From NCBI RefSeq assembly GCF_963576545.1, contig NC_083639.1, forward strand, positions 15,998,118 to 16,062,117: a stretch of 64,000 bases of DNA, read 5' to 3'. The DNA comes from Limanda limanda. Taxonomy: Eukaryota > Chordata > Actinopteri > Pleuronectiformes > Pleuronectidae. The position numbers and the translations under genes were made by a program. Shown here in pieces: positions 1 to 64,000 of the stretch. The first letter of the stretch is position 1; every line of letters begins with the position of its first letter. Below the pieces are notes generated by a model. It worked only from the letters and a program-made list of their open reading frames with translations, was not told the DNA's origin and did not search any database.

Positions 1-239
1 GCAAAACTGAAGGAACACAAGTACCTCAGATGTAGAAGACACTGACGAAGATGTCAACTTCGAAAGACAACAAGATGCGAGAGGCTTTGGTTATATGGGC
101 CGATGCCGGTGTTGATGTGTTGTAAACAAAAACATTTGCTCTCTGCAGCAGAATGTATTTGTCCTGCTGCCTGCCAACAGTGTATAAGGGATGTGTGACA
201 GTGAAAGTGTTGCACATAGATGCACTGTTTGAATGTGTG

Positions 240-759
240 TTAAAGGGACTCTTACCTTTGTTGCATTTGAGAATTACAGCACATTCGAATCATCCCGCCT
301 TCCTCCAATGCCCCACCCCCTCGTTCCCATCCGCGGTGTTTTTTCTTTTGTTTTTCCCCCTGGGAGCGGCTGTTTCAGTACGCCGTGGACCACTTTGGTC
401 TGCCATCGTCAGTCGCTACGGTCGATACGGTCGCTACTCGCTACTGTCTGCCGTGGAATCAAAACAAACCCTATAGTTGAGGACGCTCCTTGATGACGCG
501 AGCCCGAATGCGCCACAAGAAGCAGACGGGCTTCCTGTCTGTTTCCATGCAGCAAACAGACAGGTCTGTCCGCCAATAAGGTCCTTCGGTCCGAAGAATT
601 TTATTGGTTGAAGTTTTCACTAAATAGAGTGAAATAATTGTTTGCTTTAACTCCTGGTGGGTCTGTCTTGCATTTTAGAGTGTCATTACCTTATTAATAC
701 CAATTTAACCTTATCCACAAAAAGTGTAAAAATGCAACAAAGGTAAGAGTCCCTTTAAT
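240..759. mobile_element. TTAA-flanked MITE with 29-bp perfect inverted ends
   Basis: Bases 240-268 and 731-759 are exact reverse complements (29 bp). Each outer end is TTAA followed inward by AGGGACTCTTACC, so TTAA is the likely target duplication. TTAA use and an AGGG terminus fit Kolobok or piggyBac type non-autonomous elements. The 520-bp interior has no transposase. Confidence 0.8.
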
Positions 760-1207
760 GAATAACAAATACAGACCATTTAACACAAATTACCTAATTT
801 TCCGGACATTTTCCTGGGTTTATGTCATGAAAACAGCTCAAGTTAAACTGACGTTGCGGTGAGTGAAGGTGTCAAAAGGTGATAGGTTGAGATTTCCCCA
901 CTGATCATTACATAAATAACTAGAAGCTACTTCAGCCCCACACGGTCTTGTTTAGAAACGTTAACACTTTTTAATACCGCCGTAAGGTTTTTTTTGTACG
1001 AACAGTCCATTGAGACTGACACAGATACAGCGATCGGAGCACAAATGACAAAAATCTCAATAACCAAGGACGTGCTGTGACAGGCTGATAAATGGCTTTG
1101 TATGATGGAACAGACAGTACTCTGGACAAACTTCTCCACAGCAGCACAAAGAGCGAAAAATCAATTTCAGGTATGGTATAGAATTAATGTGCTGTATTGA
1201 CTGGGCT

Positions 1208-1227
1208 GGGGGGGGGGGGGGGGGGGG
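1208..1227. repeat. G20 homopolymer
   Basis: A run of 20 G; the exact length may be a sequencing artefact. Confidence 0.9.
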
Positions 1228-1813
1228 TACGGGACAGCCTCAGTCTATGTGCGAAGGGATGGAGCGTTTAGTGTGGAATCAAGTCAGCATCACAAAAACT
1301 AACACAGTGGTAAAACGTGACCACACAACCTGACGAAAAGAGACCACAACAGCCCTCACACATGTGTTCCATGAACTGTGTCCTCTGAAGAGCCGCATCG
1401 AGACGATGAAAGCATGAAAAGTGGAGAGAAAGTGATGCTGTTGTCGTCCTCGGGCCAGATACAGACGGAGACAGCAGAGACAGCAGCCCGGTCCAGACCC
1501 AGCTGGGGCTCACGATCACTGGGATCCCTGCGAGACCGGCTTCAACAAGATGGATGGCGAGCAGCGAGCTTCAAACTGGGCGCACTCAGCCCAGACATCA
1601 TTAGGTCCGGGCTGAATAAAGAGGTGGCGGCCCCTCGCCTGCTTTTCCCTAATAGGAGGGGCTGCCTGTCTGACAGCAGCACATAAATAACGCAGTGAGC
1701 GTGTCACTGGAAAAAGAACACACTCACCTGAGCACACTCACTCACTGGCATCATGAGGGAGATGCCATGTTCTTACACAAGAATATAAGGCCCTGCAGTT
1801 ATTCTGTACATGA

Positions 1814-1822
1814 TTGTGTGTC

Positions 1823-1916
<94 letters not shown>
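1814..1916. repeat. (TG)n microsatellite
   Basis: Dinucleotide tract with one TT interruption, clean from about 1834. Confidence 0.97.
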
Positions 1917-1918
<2 letters not shown>

Positions 1919-2169
1919 GGTAGGTCACAAGCCCAGTTTTAATATCTAATTTTAATATTACTGAATACATTTATTTCTGCAGGTGTCAACGAGTACAGCA
2001 TAACCCTTCATACATCTCAAACTACAGTCTATACCACCTCAAAGAAAATAATTTTGTGTTCTCATGGTTCTTCTCCCCTAAACTCCTTTTTCTCTCTCAC
2101 TACCCGACTTTGTCACAGAACAGAGGTTTTCTGCAGGAGTCACTCGCCTCTTATATTCTGTTTCTTCAG

Positions 2170-2279
2170 CAGTGGGAAGTAGATCCAGCTCTCATCCCCT
2201 CAGGGGGACAATCAAGAACTCTCTTAGGAAGATGGAGGAGTCTGATGAGAATAGAAAAGGAAGTCAGAGTTTAGTTTAA
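2170..2279 (+). other. Possible terminal exon of an unidentified upstream gene
   Basis: A good acceptor (CTGTTTCTTCAG) is followed by an open frame of 35 complete codons that ends in TAA at 2277-2279. The peptide is hydrophilic, ends RKGSQSLV and would close with a PDZ-ligand-like SLV. AT-rich sequence like a 3' UTR follows, with AATAAA at 2848-2853, shortly before the slc25a26 promoter. I do not recognise the protein and found no upstream partner exon, so this could be chance. Confidence 0.2.
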
Positions 2280-2884
2280 TTAGGCATGTTTGTGTAGCTC
2301 AGTAGATTAGTTTTCCGTGGCTACACCGTCTTTTGCAACTGGAGAAGACAAACATAAGTGTTCCTAAAGAATTCCTACACCTTTTTTGGAAAGAATATTC
2401 CTGACTTGTGGTGCCAGGTTACTTTAGTCTTTTATCTCTAGGATTATTGTCATTATTATTATTATTATAATTACTATTATCATTTATGTACTTCCTTCTG
2501 TATTTTAACAATTTGTTTTCATGCTATGCAGCACTTGTACTTTGTGTTGAAAACAGGTCTCAGTCTTTATATTATCATTATTATTATTAACATTCTACCA
2601 GTTTGACCAATTATTATTTAAAGAAAAAGAAATAATATTACTGCTAGCTGACTTCATATTCTTTGTGTGTGGTGTGCACTCATACCCTCAACTCCTGCAC
2701 AGAGCCATTGAGATCTTTTCTTTCTATTTCAATATCTAATAGGATCTTATTTACTATTTTTTTATGTAAATTACTTGTTTTGTTGTTGGTATTTAAATTT
2801 CACTTTGTAATCCGCGGCATAGATGGTTTTGGTTTGTGTATGATGTCAATAAAATATTGAGAAAGAACAAATTCACCTCAAGGA

Positions 2885-3043
2885 GCTCAAAGTCACGTGA
2901 GCAGCGTGCGTCATGACGTCAGGCTGACGTGCGTCGGGCAAGATGGCAGCGTCCTTGAGAGGCATGTCTCTGCAGCAGCGGTGTGCAACATGCTGAGCAG
3001 CTGGAGATGTGAGGCGCTGAGCTGCTGACAGAGACACACCAAC
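2885..3043 (+). promoter_or_regulatory. slc25a26: slc25a26 promoter and 5' leader
   Basis: This CpG-containing stretch lies just upstream of the start codon. It holds a palindromic TCACGTGA E-box (2893-2900), a full palindromic cAMP-response element TGACGTCA (2914-2921), a half site TGACGT (2925-2930) and a YY1-like AAGATGGC (2940-2947). There is no TATA box. YY1 motifs of this form usually lie at or just downstream of the start of transcription, so transcription probably begins near 2920-2945. The exact start is inferred. Confidence 0.55.
2943..2996 (+). other. Upstream open reading frame in the slc25a26 leader (17 codons)
   Basis: An ATG inside the YY1-like motif, with A at -3 and G at +4, opens a 17-codon frame ending in TGA at 2994-2996. 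It is out of frame with the main start at 3044 and closes before it. A second ATG at 2990 is in frame with the carrier but stops at 3026-3028. A third, at 3007-3009, is followed directly by TGA. Whether the first two are in the mRNA depends on the unmapped transcription start. Confidence 0.4.
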
Positions 3044-56304
<53,261 letters not shown>

Positions 56305-57075
56305 CCGTCAGTCCCGAGTTCCGGTGAAAGCATCGCCGGAAGTAGCACCATCGTCTCCTGGAGGGCCCCCCCACCCCCCCCCACCCCACTCCACCCCACT
56401 GTACCTCCACGACGCCGGGCCCCCCCCTCCACCTGAAAAGCATGGAACACCCGGTGCTCGGGGCAAGAGTCGTCCGCGAGCGCGATGGCGTTACCCAGCA
56501 TTCCTGCTCCTCAGCGCCCTGCAGATGGAGTTGACAGCTTCCGTCCTTCTTGTTGAACAGCAGCAGTGGTTCGGTGAAACGAGGCCACACCCCCAGCACT
56601 GAGGGATCTCTGCTGTTTAATGACTGTGTGAAGGAATGAGTTATGTTTTTAAAGATCTGATGATTCCTCTAGTGGGCGGCTCGCTGTACTTTCTACGTTG
56701 TTTCAAGATTATTTTAGTGTTTTATCCATATTTTGTCTTCTCCATGAAGTCAAACCTCCTGTTAAATACACACCTGGGAGAGACTGGGATGTCTCACCAT
56801 GCATTCCCACTGGAGCAGGACTGAGCTCATCCATCTGCAGCAGCTCTCAGTTTATACTGAAGATGCCTCCAACAATAGACCATTTTGTTCAATTAACAAG
56901 GCTCTGGTTTTATTAGGAGTCTCAGGTATCCGCCGCCGGCCTGTGTGTTACAGTCTGAGATATATTTATCTTATTTATTGAGAAATATTATCAGGTGACT
57001 GGAAAGAATTATCTACTCGTGTGTTTTTATGATTTTATAGCTAATTTCTATCAAATAAATGGTGACTGATTCTTC
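56305..57075 (+). other. slc25a26: slc25a26 3' untranslated region
   Basis: From the stop codon to just past the first good poly(A) signal. The first 300 bases are strikingly C-rich (runs of CCCCCC near 56363-56436), then the sequence turns AT-rich. The end is inferred from AATAAA at 57054-57059. Confidence 0.6.
57054..57059 (+). promoter_or_regulatory. slc25a26: Candidate poly(A) signal of slc25a26
   Basis: An AATAAA hexamer about 750 bases after the stop codon, followed by a GTGACTGATTC stretch and T-rich sequence. Confidence 0.5.
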
Positions 57076-58424
57076 ATATGAAAAAAAACATATTTCCATA
57101 CTGCTCCTGTGGTGTCATCCAAGTGTCCCTACGCCCCGACATTCAAATTCAACCAGAAATGGCGTCATTACTGTTTTAGCCTAAATGTCCTTGTCCTGTG
57201 ATCCACGTGTGAATGAAAGGTTGGCTCTGAAAAACTGCTGCTATGAGGCAGAGGAAAAGTTATATTTGAGTCAATTACACAGGTATTTCATATAGATTAT
57301 TAGTCAGATTTTGATCCAGGTTTGGCAGATTTAATAAAATATAAAAACTATTCACTCACTGTAATTTGTGTCATTTTTAGGTCAGATTGACTCTTTCCAG
57401 GGAACAGCTCATAAGAGCAGGTAAATCATAAAGTATCCTTTCAGTCAAATGAGGAAAAACATACTATCCCACTTTCACATGATGGTGTGGAGCCGCAGAG
57501 AGAACATGTATGTGTGTGTCCAGACAGTATCTGTGGTTGTGGAAATGTGAGTTAAACGACCATTTAAGTATCAGTAGCTACGATGATAAAACAAACTACA
57601 GATGTAATTACAGCTGACTTTAACCAGGAAATGATACGTTTCTGTTAATGTGTCATTGAGCCGTGAATGAGTGGGTTTCTCAGGGATTCATTTAACGTTA
57701 AGGTGCTGATGTGAAAAAATACCAGAGGACCATTGAAGATAGGTTTCCCCATGATGAAGAAAGTCCTCCTGTGTGTCGGATTGAAGGAGAGCGCTCTAAC
57801 TGACATGTGCAGGAACATTCAGCCTCAGTCAGTGAGTTTCCAGTGAATGGAATCAGTGTCGGCCTTCAGCAGTCGGCACGGAAACCAACTGAAGACCTGC
57901 TAAATCCTGCTGGGGGCCGAGGGAGACTGATGGCCGCACAGGTGGGAGTGTTTGTCATGCTGCCTGTCACTGGGCCCGTGGACAACAATGGTCGGCGTGT
58001 GATTGGTGGAGGCCACAGCCGGGGGGGGGGCATGTCAATCACGTGGTGACGAATATCCATCTGGAATGCACATTCTGGCCACTCGCTGACCCTCGGAGTC
58101 CACGGCCAATGTTTTAGACGGAGCACAGCAAGACAAAATACGCCTGCTGTCCCTGGAGCTTCAGGGAGCCTCCTGGTCCGAACATTAGTGTGTGTGTGTG
58201 TGTAGCTACTTGGCTGCTTTGAAGATCAAGGTCTTGTGTCTTCGCTCCTTTCGAATTAATGGCTTCTCCATATTCACTGTGACATGTGTTCAGCGCTAAA
58301 TGCTAACTCAGCTGTTTGGGATACAGTCAGCGTCATGAAACCCCTCCTCCCAGCAGTCACACACACACAGACATGCACACACACAAAAGAGAAAACACTT
58401 GTGATAATAGCAAAATGTGATTTT
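57076..58424. other. Intergenic gap between convergent slc25a26 and lrig1
   Basis: No coding signal. The stretch 57780-58140 is GC-richer, non-repetitive and contains CCAAT-like and CACGTG-like motifs. A short G10 run lies at 58020-58030 and a (TG)n stretch near 58190-58203. Confidence 0.6.
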
Positions 58425-58430
58425 TTTATT
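58425..58430 (-). promoter_or_regulatory. lrig1: Candidate distal poly(A) signal of lrig1
   Basis: TTTATT on the plus strand reads AATAAA on the minus strand. T-rich sequence follows at about 20 bases. Confidence 0.35.
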
Positions 58431-59146
58431 AGACTCTTCAATGCCATGTTAGACTTCACCGTTTCAGCTTCGACGCCATTACAACGGTTTCAGACAAGTT
58501 TTGTTTCAAATAAATTACTCAAACTGCACAACCATCGGTCCGTCTCGTCCCTTTCACCTGCTGCGACCGGGGATTGATTTTTCCCCACCAGGGCTCTCTT
58601 GATTGGTCGTCCCGGTGAAAAACAAAAAATCAAAATCAAAATCGCCCATGAAAGGTGTTGTCAGGTGTAACCAGAGGAACGTGTCCTCTAGTTCACCTTG
58701 ATAAGGCCACTGCTAAGAGAATACAATTCAGACAAGGGCACACCGAGGGAAACAGGATGCAGATCCTCTTACTGGTGTAGGACCCTCTGTGTGTCGGGGG
58801 GGTTGTGTAAGTTTGTGGGTTCAGGTTTGGTTTGAGCACATTTCACAAGATTCTCCACCGTTCACAGCATCAAGCCGCACCTTTAATTCACCTGGGGCAC
58901 AAAGCGTGATTCACCTGTAGCCTCACTGACACAGAGGAGGAATACAAGCGATGTGCTTCTGGATGCATGAAGGTGGATCAGGAGCAACATTACAGCAGTA
59001 ACACAACGACACAATACATCACTCTCCCTGATTCGCCATCTTTTTTTTCCATTTAGCTTCAGAGTTTGGCCAATGACACGTCAGTGCTCCGAGGCCCGTA
59101 GCTCTCCTGACAGGTGTCCTGCGTCCACACACAGATCATTACTGGC

Positions 59147-59152
59147 TTTATT
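59147..59152 (-). promoter_or_regulatory. lrig1: Candidate proximal poly(A) signal of lrig1
   Basis: AATAAA on the minus strand, followed about 20 bases later by GATCTGTGTGTGG, a typical GU-rich downstream element. Confidence 0.35.
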
Positions 59153-60269
59153 AAAGACACAGCTCCACGTTACAGCTGCCAGCTGATGTTCGGCCACGTT
59201 TGGTTACAAACTTGTGCCAAAGTGACTTTTCCCGGAAAAATAAAAATAAAGAACCTGACTTGGAGCAAGAGAAGAATCTTTTCCCCGCAGAGAGCTCATA
59301 GCAGCTTAGCAGTAACATGATGTGAAACAGGTGGAAGAGCCTTGACGTTTCAGAGTGGACCTGTCGAACTTGAACGTGTCACATGTGGAACAGCTGTTTT
59401 CCTATTGGCAGATGTCGTGAATCCGCTTGTTTATGAAGTGAGAATAAAAAGTGCTTTTCACCACCCGCTCCACAAAGCATCGCACCATGAACCGTCTAAC
59501 GTACCAAAACAAAATTGACAATCAAAACTCCTCCTTCATACAATAACGCCTGTGAACTGTGTTTTTTTTCCGTAAGGCCGTGATTGGCAGCATTTGTCAC
59601 AAAAAGAAACATTCAAGTGCAATCAAGTGTTTTGTTTTCTATATCGAGAGTGAACCAGTATCTCTCACAAACAGTCTGTTGATATATGTTATGACAGGTT
59701 GACTTTTCTTTGATCATGCAATAAGGCACCGCAGCTGGATGTTGGTAAAAGCTGAAAAAGGCTGTTTTTGTCTTTTCTTTTGTTTTTTGAAGAAAAATAA
59801 AAATACCATCACTCCTTTCTTTGTCATGCACATAAATTCAAATACTCTTTTTGTAAAAGCTATATAATATATAATATAAGAAAACTCTTATGTACAGTCC
59901 AATGTCCAAAGGTATATTTCTCTTTTTTCCCCTGCACATACGTACACTGTACAAGATTCCCTACATTTACATGCTTCAAATGCAAGTCACATTTTTTTGG
60001 AGCTAGAATTTTTATAAGTCACCTCCCAGGGGAAGGTTATAACTATGTACAGCTGATACGCTCAGATGGGACGCCACCCACACAAGCTCCGCCTTCAAAC
60101 TCCGGATGCCGTATTTGATTCCCCCCCCCCCCGGCGCTTTGTGTCAGTCTTTATCCAGGAGGCGCAGGATCAATCGCCTCGATATGAGGTAGCAGTTTAT
60201 TTCCCAGTGCAAAAAAAAAAATAAAAAATAAAGACCATCTCCTGCGAGTTCGTGTTTGGGTTTCGGACG

Positions 60270-60463
60270 CTAGTCGCTGGCTCTCCTCAGGGGGGCGCTC
60301 TCACTCTGAGACGCTCTGAGGGCGTGTCCGTTGGGCAGCAGAGTCTGTCGGAGCTCAGGCTCACAGTCTGTGTCGGAGCGGCCGTTGCTCGTCAGCTTCA
60401 CCGGTTTGTGGAAGGCCTCCTCCTGCGATGGCGAGCACGCCGGCGTCTGTCCCGCTCGGCTCC
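60270..60463 (-). CDS. lrig1: lrig1 terminal coding exon
   Basis: Follows a C-rich tract and TTCATCAG acceptor. Completing the phase-1 codon gives 64 residues, ending [12 protein letters not shown] and TAG at 60272-60270. The sequence is hydrophilic and Ser/Pro/Arg-rich. Human LRIG1 has a similar LLPNGH-like block (VSNGHLP), but overall similarity is weak, so this exon rests mainly on splice-phase agreement. Confidence 0.78.
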
Positions 60464-62760
60464 CTGATGAACACAGAGGGGGGGGGGGGGGATGGAATTA
60501 GAAACAGGCAGAGTCAATGACGTGTGTGAGGATGAATGTGCGATGTTCAGCTTTAGGATACAGGGGCTGTGGAATGTGTGTATAGGGCTGCGTGGACCTG
60601 TGGAGGTGAGAGTTGGTATTCGGAGGCCAACTCCTCTGGTGATACTCCTCAAAAAAGGAAGCAGATCCCAGAACAGGCCCCGACGTGCAGCAGAGAGAGA
60701 GAGAACTCAGTGCTGCTTCTCAGTGTTCTCACAGAGATATCCCGAGGGGCTCTGGGAACGCAACTATGATACACTGTCAAATGGGAGGAGCCAATCTATC
60801 AACAATCACGGACTCAAGAATTTGTCTTAATAAAGATTTCTAAACTGCTGACACTTCCTCATGGTATCACCTGATACGAGTGATATCCCTAGAAGAACTG
60901 GGGCTGTAGAAGTCTACTGGATTCACCATCACCTCCACCAAGAACTATATTTTCACCCTTGTCTGTTAGTTTGAAGGATGGGACACAGGCTAAGAAAGAA
61001 CTGTATACATTTTGGTGATGATCCGGATCAGGAGGCGTTTTTCACATTGGCATTTTAACCAGGGAATAATCAGGCATGTTCAGAGGACTAATATCTTTGC
61101 GTGGTGCAGCTGGATTGAATGGCAGTGGCCACTTGAGCTCTGGGAGAGGTGTGTGCTCCACTGATTGTGATTCTAGTTCTGCTGGTTGATCTCTGTTCGT
61201 CTCACCTTTTTTATTGTGATGGTTCCCTTGTAACGTGTTGTGGTTTTCTCGAAACGTGGACTCCTGACTGGTCCGGATCCCGTTGGGCGTCCCGTTGCAG
61301 AGGGGCGTCGACCCCGTGTCATGATGCTCCGCTGGGTAGAAGTGGGAGTAAGGGGGGGGGACAGGGTGCTGCTGGTACTCCAGGCCTCCAGCGGGGCCGA
61401 AGCCGTGCGGCAGGTAATCGGGATCTTTGGAGTAGCAGTTGCTGTTCTCCATACAATCTGTGCACACGACTGCACCGTCGAAACCTGCAGCCAGGGAGGG
61501 GGGGGGGGGGGTAAGAGGGGGGGGAATTAGTGATTCACAGGTAAATAATAAACAACCGTGTGTCAACACAGTGGTTTTGGGCGACTGCTGTAATTATTTC
61601 TGATGCCGAGCAGGCCTTCACGGACAGCAAAGCCTTTTATCGTTATGCAACACGCCAGCTCTGCTCATGGGAAGTGGGAGAAACTCGTCTACCTGCGGTG
61701 TCTCCGATGTGTCCGTTGGGCTGAGGTCCACCGCTGGCCTCCACTCGGATACACACATCCTGCCGCTCGGACAGAGTGCCCTGAGAGGAGAGGTAGCTGG
61801 GCACGTCCGGAGGAACGTTGGTCTCATCTGGGAAAGAGACGAGAAGATCCCAACATGAGACAACAGAAGCAGGGCTGTGGACACTGAGATCAGAGCTGCA
61901 GGATTCATCGTGGGTTTTATTATTCATTGAACTACTTTGATTCTCCTACATAATCTGTGCAGTCATTAGCATTTAGCAAGCAAAGGCTCACTGACTCACT
62001 TCTCAAATATATGTATTTTACAGTTGTTTTTTTTGTGGTTTCTGTGAGAAGACTTATAATTTGTGACTATTTTCTGACATTTTAGGAACCGAAAGCAGAA
62101 ACCTATTTGTAGTTCTACACAACTTAGATTAAAAGGCAACTATTTTGATAATCGGTCAACTTTCTGTCAAAATTTTGCACGAATAGCAAATAGTTGCTAG
62201 TTAAATGTAAAAAGCTCTTTTTGAAATATCTTCCCCGACCTGTGCAGCCGGACAAATATTCAAAGACACGTTCTAAAAACCAACTGTTTGGACTCGTTAC
62301 ATGTTTCCAAGTGAACGCAGCTCACCTGTGTTGGTGACGCTGCACTCCTCGCTCTTCTTCCTGGTCTGGTAGATGATGCACACCCACACCAGCGACGTCA
62401 CCACAATGCTGGTCACCACGGCGATGACGATGATCCCGATGGTGACGGTGCTGGGGCCCGGCGCGGCGGTGCAGGGCCCTCGGCGCTGCGTCACCACCAG
62501 GTGGCTGTGGGCACGCTCCGTGCCCAGCGTGTTGGACATGACGCAGGTGTAGCGCCCGGCGTCCTCCAGCGCCGCCGAGCCGATGACCAGCAGCTGGTTC
62601 CCCGGGGTGAAGTGGTGCCTGTCGGAGGGGCGCAGGGGCAGGTCGTTGCGTAGCCAGGTGATGCGGGGGGGCGGGCTGCCCAGGGCCTTGCACTGCAGGG
62701 CCACCGTGTCGCCGACCACCACGCTGCGATCCCCCAGGTCCTGGGCCAGGTGGGGGGTTT
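60270..62760 (-). CDS. lrig1: Leucine-rich repeats and Ig-like domains protein 1, 3' part (last four coding exons)
   Basis: The minus-strand coding pieces are 62760-62326, 61827-61693, 61484-61206 and 60463-60270, all GT-AG, all joined in phase 1, giving 347 C-terminal residues. They hold the third Ig domain, a transmembrane helix near residues 106-131 of this fragment followed by a basic YQTRKK stop-transfer, and a cytoplasmic tail of about 215 residues. [32 protein letters not shown] and VVC-DC blocks match LRIG1 better than LRIG3, and the neighbouring slc25a26 supports this. LRIG1 is a plasma-membrane protein that dampens ErbB, MET and RET signalling and marks quiescent epithelial stem cells in mammals. 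The tail is shorter than the human one (roughly 280 residues) and its last 60 residues are poorly conserved. LRRs, first two Ig domains and promoter lie beyond 64000. Confidence 0.93.
60925..61177 (+). repeat. Dispersed fish repeat inside a lrig1 intron
   Basis: ACCTCCACCAAGAACTATAT, TTCACCCTTGTCTGTTAG, GATCCGGATCAGGAGG, CCAGGGAATAATCAGGCAT and GTGTGCTCCACTGATTGTG follow the order of the family seen at 30735-31025. It ends about 30 bases from the lrig1 donor at 61205. Confidence 0.55.
61206..61484 (-). CDS. lrig1: lrig1 exon: central cytoplasmic tail
   Basis: Ninety-three residues starting [11 protein letters not shown], matching the human GGRVVCSDC block, then a Pro/Tyr/His-rich stretch. 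The acceptor is GGCTGCAG and the donor AAAAAG/GTGAGA. The frame stays open past the donor to 61042, but the phase fits the next exon exactly and the extension lies in a dispersed repeat, so I end the exon at 61206. Confidence 0.88.
61693..61827 (-). CDS. lrig1: lrig1 exon: membrane-proximal cytoplasmic tail
   Basis: The exon runs from TTTCCCAG to a GTAGAC donor and encodes 45 residues, including [20 protein letters not shown] and GGPQPNGHI. These are among the best conserved cytoplasmic blocks between LRIG1 orthologues. Confidence 0.93.
62326..62760 (-). CDS. lrig1: lrig1 exon: Ig-like domain 3, transmembrane helix, juxtamembrane region
   Basis: The exon begins after CCCTACAG and ends at a GTGAGC donor. 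It encodes a complete I-set Ig domain: VALQC (Cys24 of the fragment), the core Trp at 36 and DAGRYTC (Cys73). A short stalk and one hydrophobic helix (about 106-131) with a TRKK anchor follow. It is unusually GC-rich compared with the flanking introns. An alternative start inside the upstream intron is ruled out because the frame runs through the acceptor. Confidence 0.95.

Positions 62761-64000
<1,240 letters not shown>

Larger units (their letters stand above)
1..2880. other. Upstream flank of slc25a26
   Basis: Contains the TTAA MITE (240-759), a G20 run (1208-1227), a (TG)n tract and AT-rich sequence. No exon could be assigned with confidence. The GC-richer part at 1370-1690 has an open frame on the plus strand, but no credible splice sites or known homologue. 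Confidence 0.5.
58425..60269 (-). other. lrig1: lrig1 3' untranslated region (end uncertain)
   Basis: AT-rich sequence downstream of the lrig1 stop with no coding signal. Minus-strand AATAAA hexamers occur at 60201-60196, 59152-59147 (followed by a GT-rich CTGTGTGTGG) and 58430-58425 (followed by T-rich sequence). Either of the last two could end the transcript, giving a 3' UTR of about 1.1 or 1.85 kb. Several TGTACA and TATATA-like stretches near 59860-60050 look like 3' UTR sequence. Confidence 0.45.

Overview
The window looks like nuclear DNA from a ray-finned fish, probably a spiny-rayed teleost. Three things point that way: a spliced vertebrate gene pair in conserved order, very dense long (CA)n/(TG)n/(TC)n microsatellites, and degraded fish-type interspersed repeats (hAT DNA transposons, a TTAA-flanked MITE, L2/SINE-like tails). 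There is no bacterial or viral gene organisation; most long open frames are microsatellite translations or chance frames in introns.

Layout. 1-2880: upstream flank with a 520-bp inverted-repeat MITE, microsatellites and a possible 3' end of an unidentified upstream gene. 2885-3043: compact CpG-containing promoter and 5' leader. 3044-56304 (+): all ten coding exons of slc25a26, the mitochondrial S-adenosylmethionine carrier, rebuilt here with consistent GT-AG junctions and phases into a 270-residue protein; its 3' UTR probably ends just after 57059. 57080-58424: gap between the convergent genes. 58425-62760 (-): 3' UTR and last four coding exons of lrig1 (third Ig domain, transmembrane helix, cytoplasmic tail); the rest of lrig1 lies beyond the right edge. 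62761-64000 is lrig1 intron.

The tail-to-tail slc25a26/lrig1 arrangement matches the human 3p14 locus, which supports calling the receptor lrig1 rather than lrig2 or lrig3. The genes are not known to share a pathway: one imports SAM into mitochondria, the other restrains receptor tyrosine kinases at the cell surface. The slc25a26 introns, especially introns 3, 5 and 9, hold several non-repetitive stretches rich in homeodomain-like sites that could be enhancers for neighbouring genes; this is inference without any alignment.

I found no convincing new biological system. The observations most worth checking are: two hAT remnants keeping opposite ends of a transposase; upstream start codons, including an ATG-TGA start-stop, before slc25a26; a paired CRE and CACGTG promoter; a lrig1 intron whose retention would add a partly repeat-encoded C-terminus; and a possible unannotated terminal exon just upstream of slc25a26.
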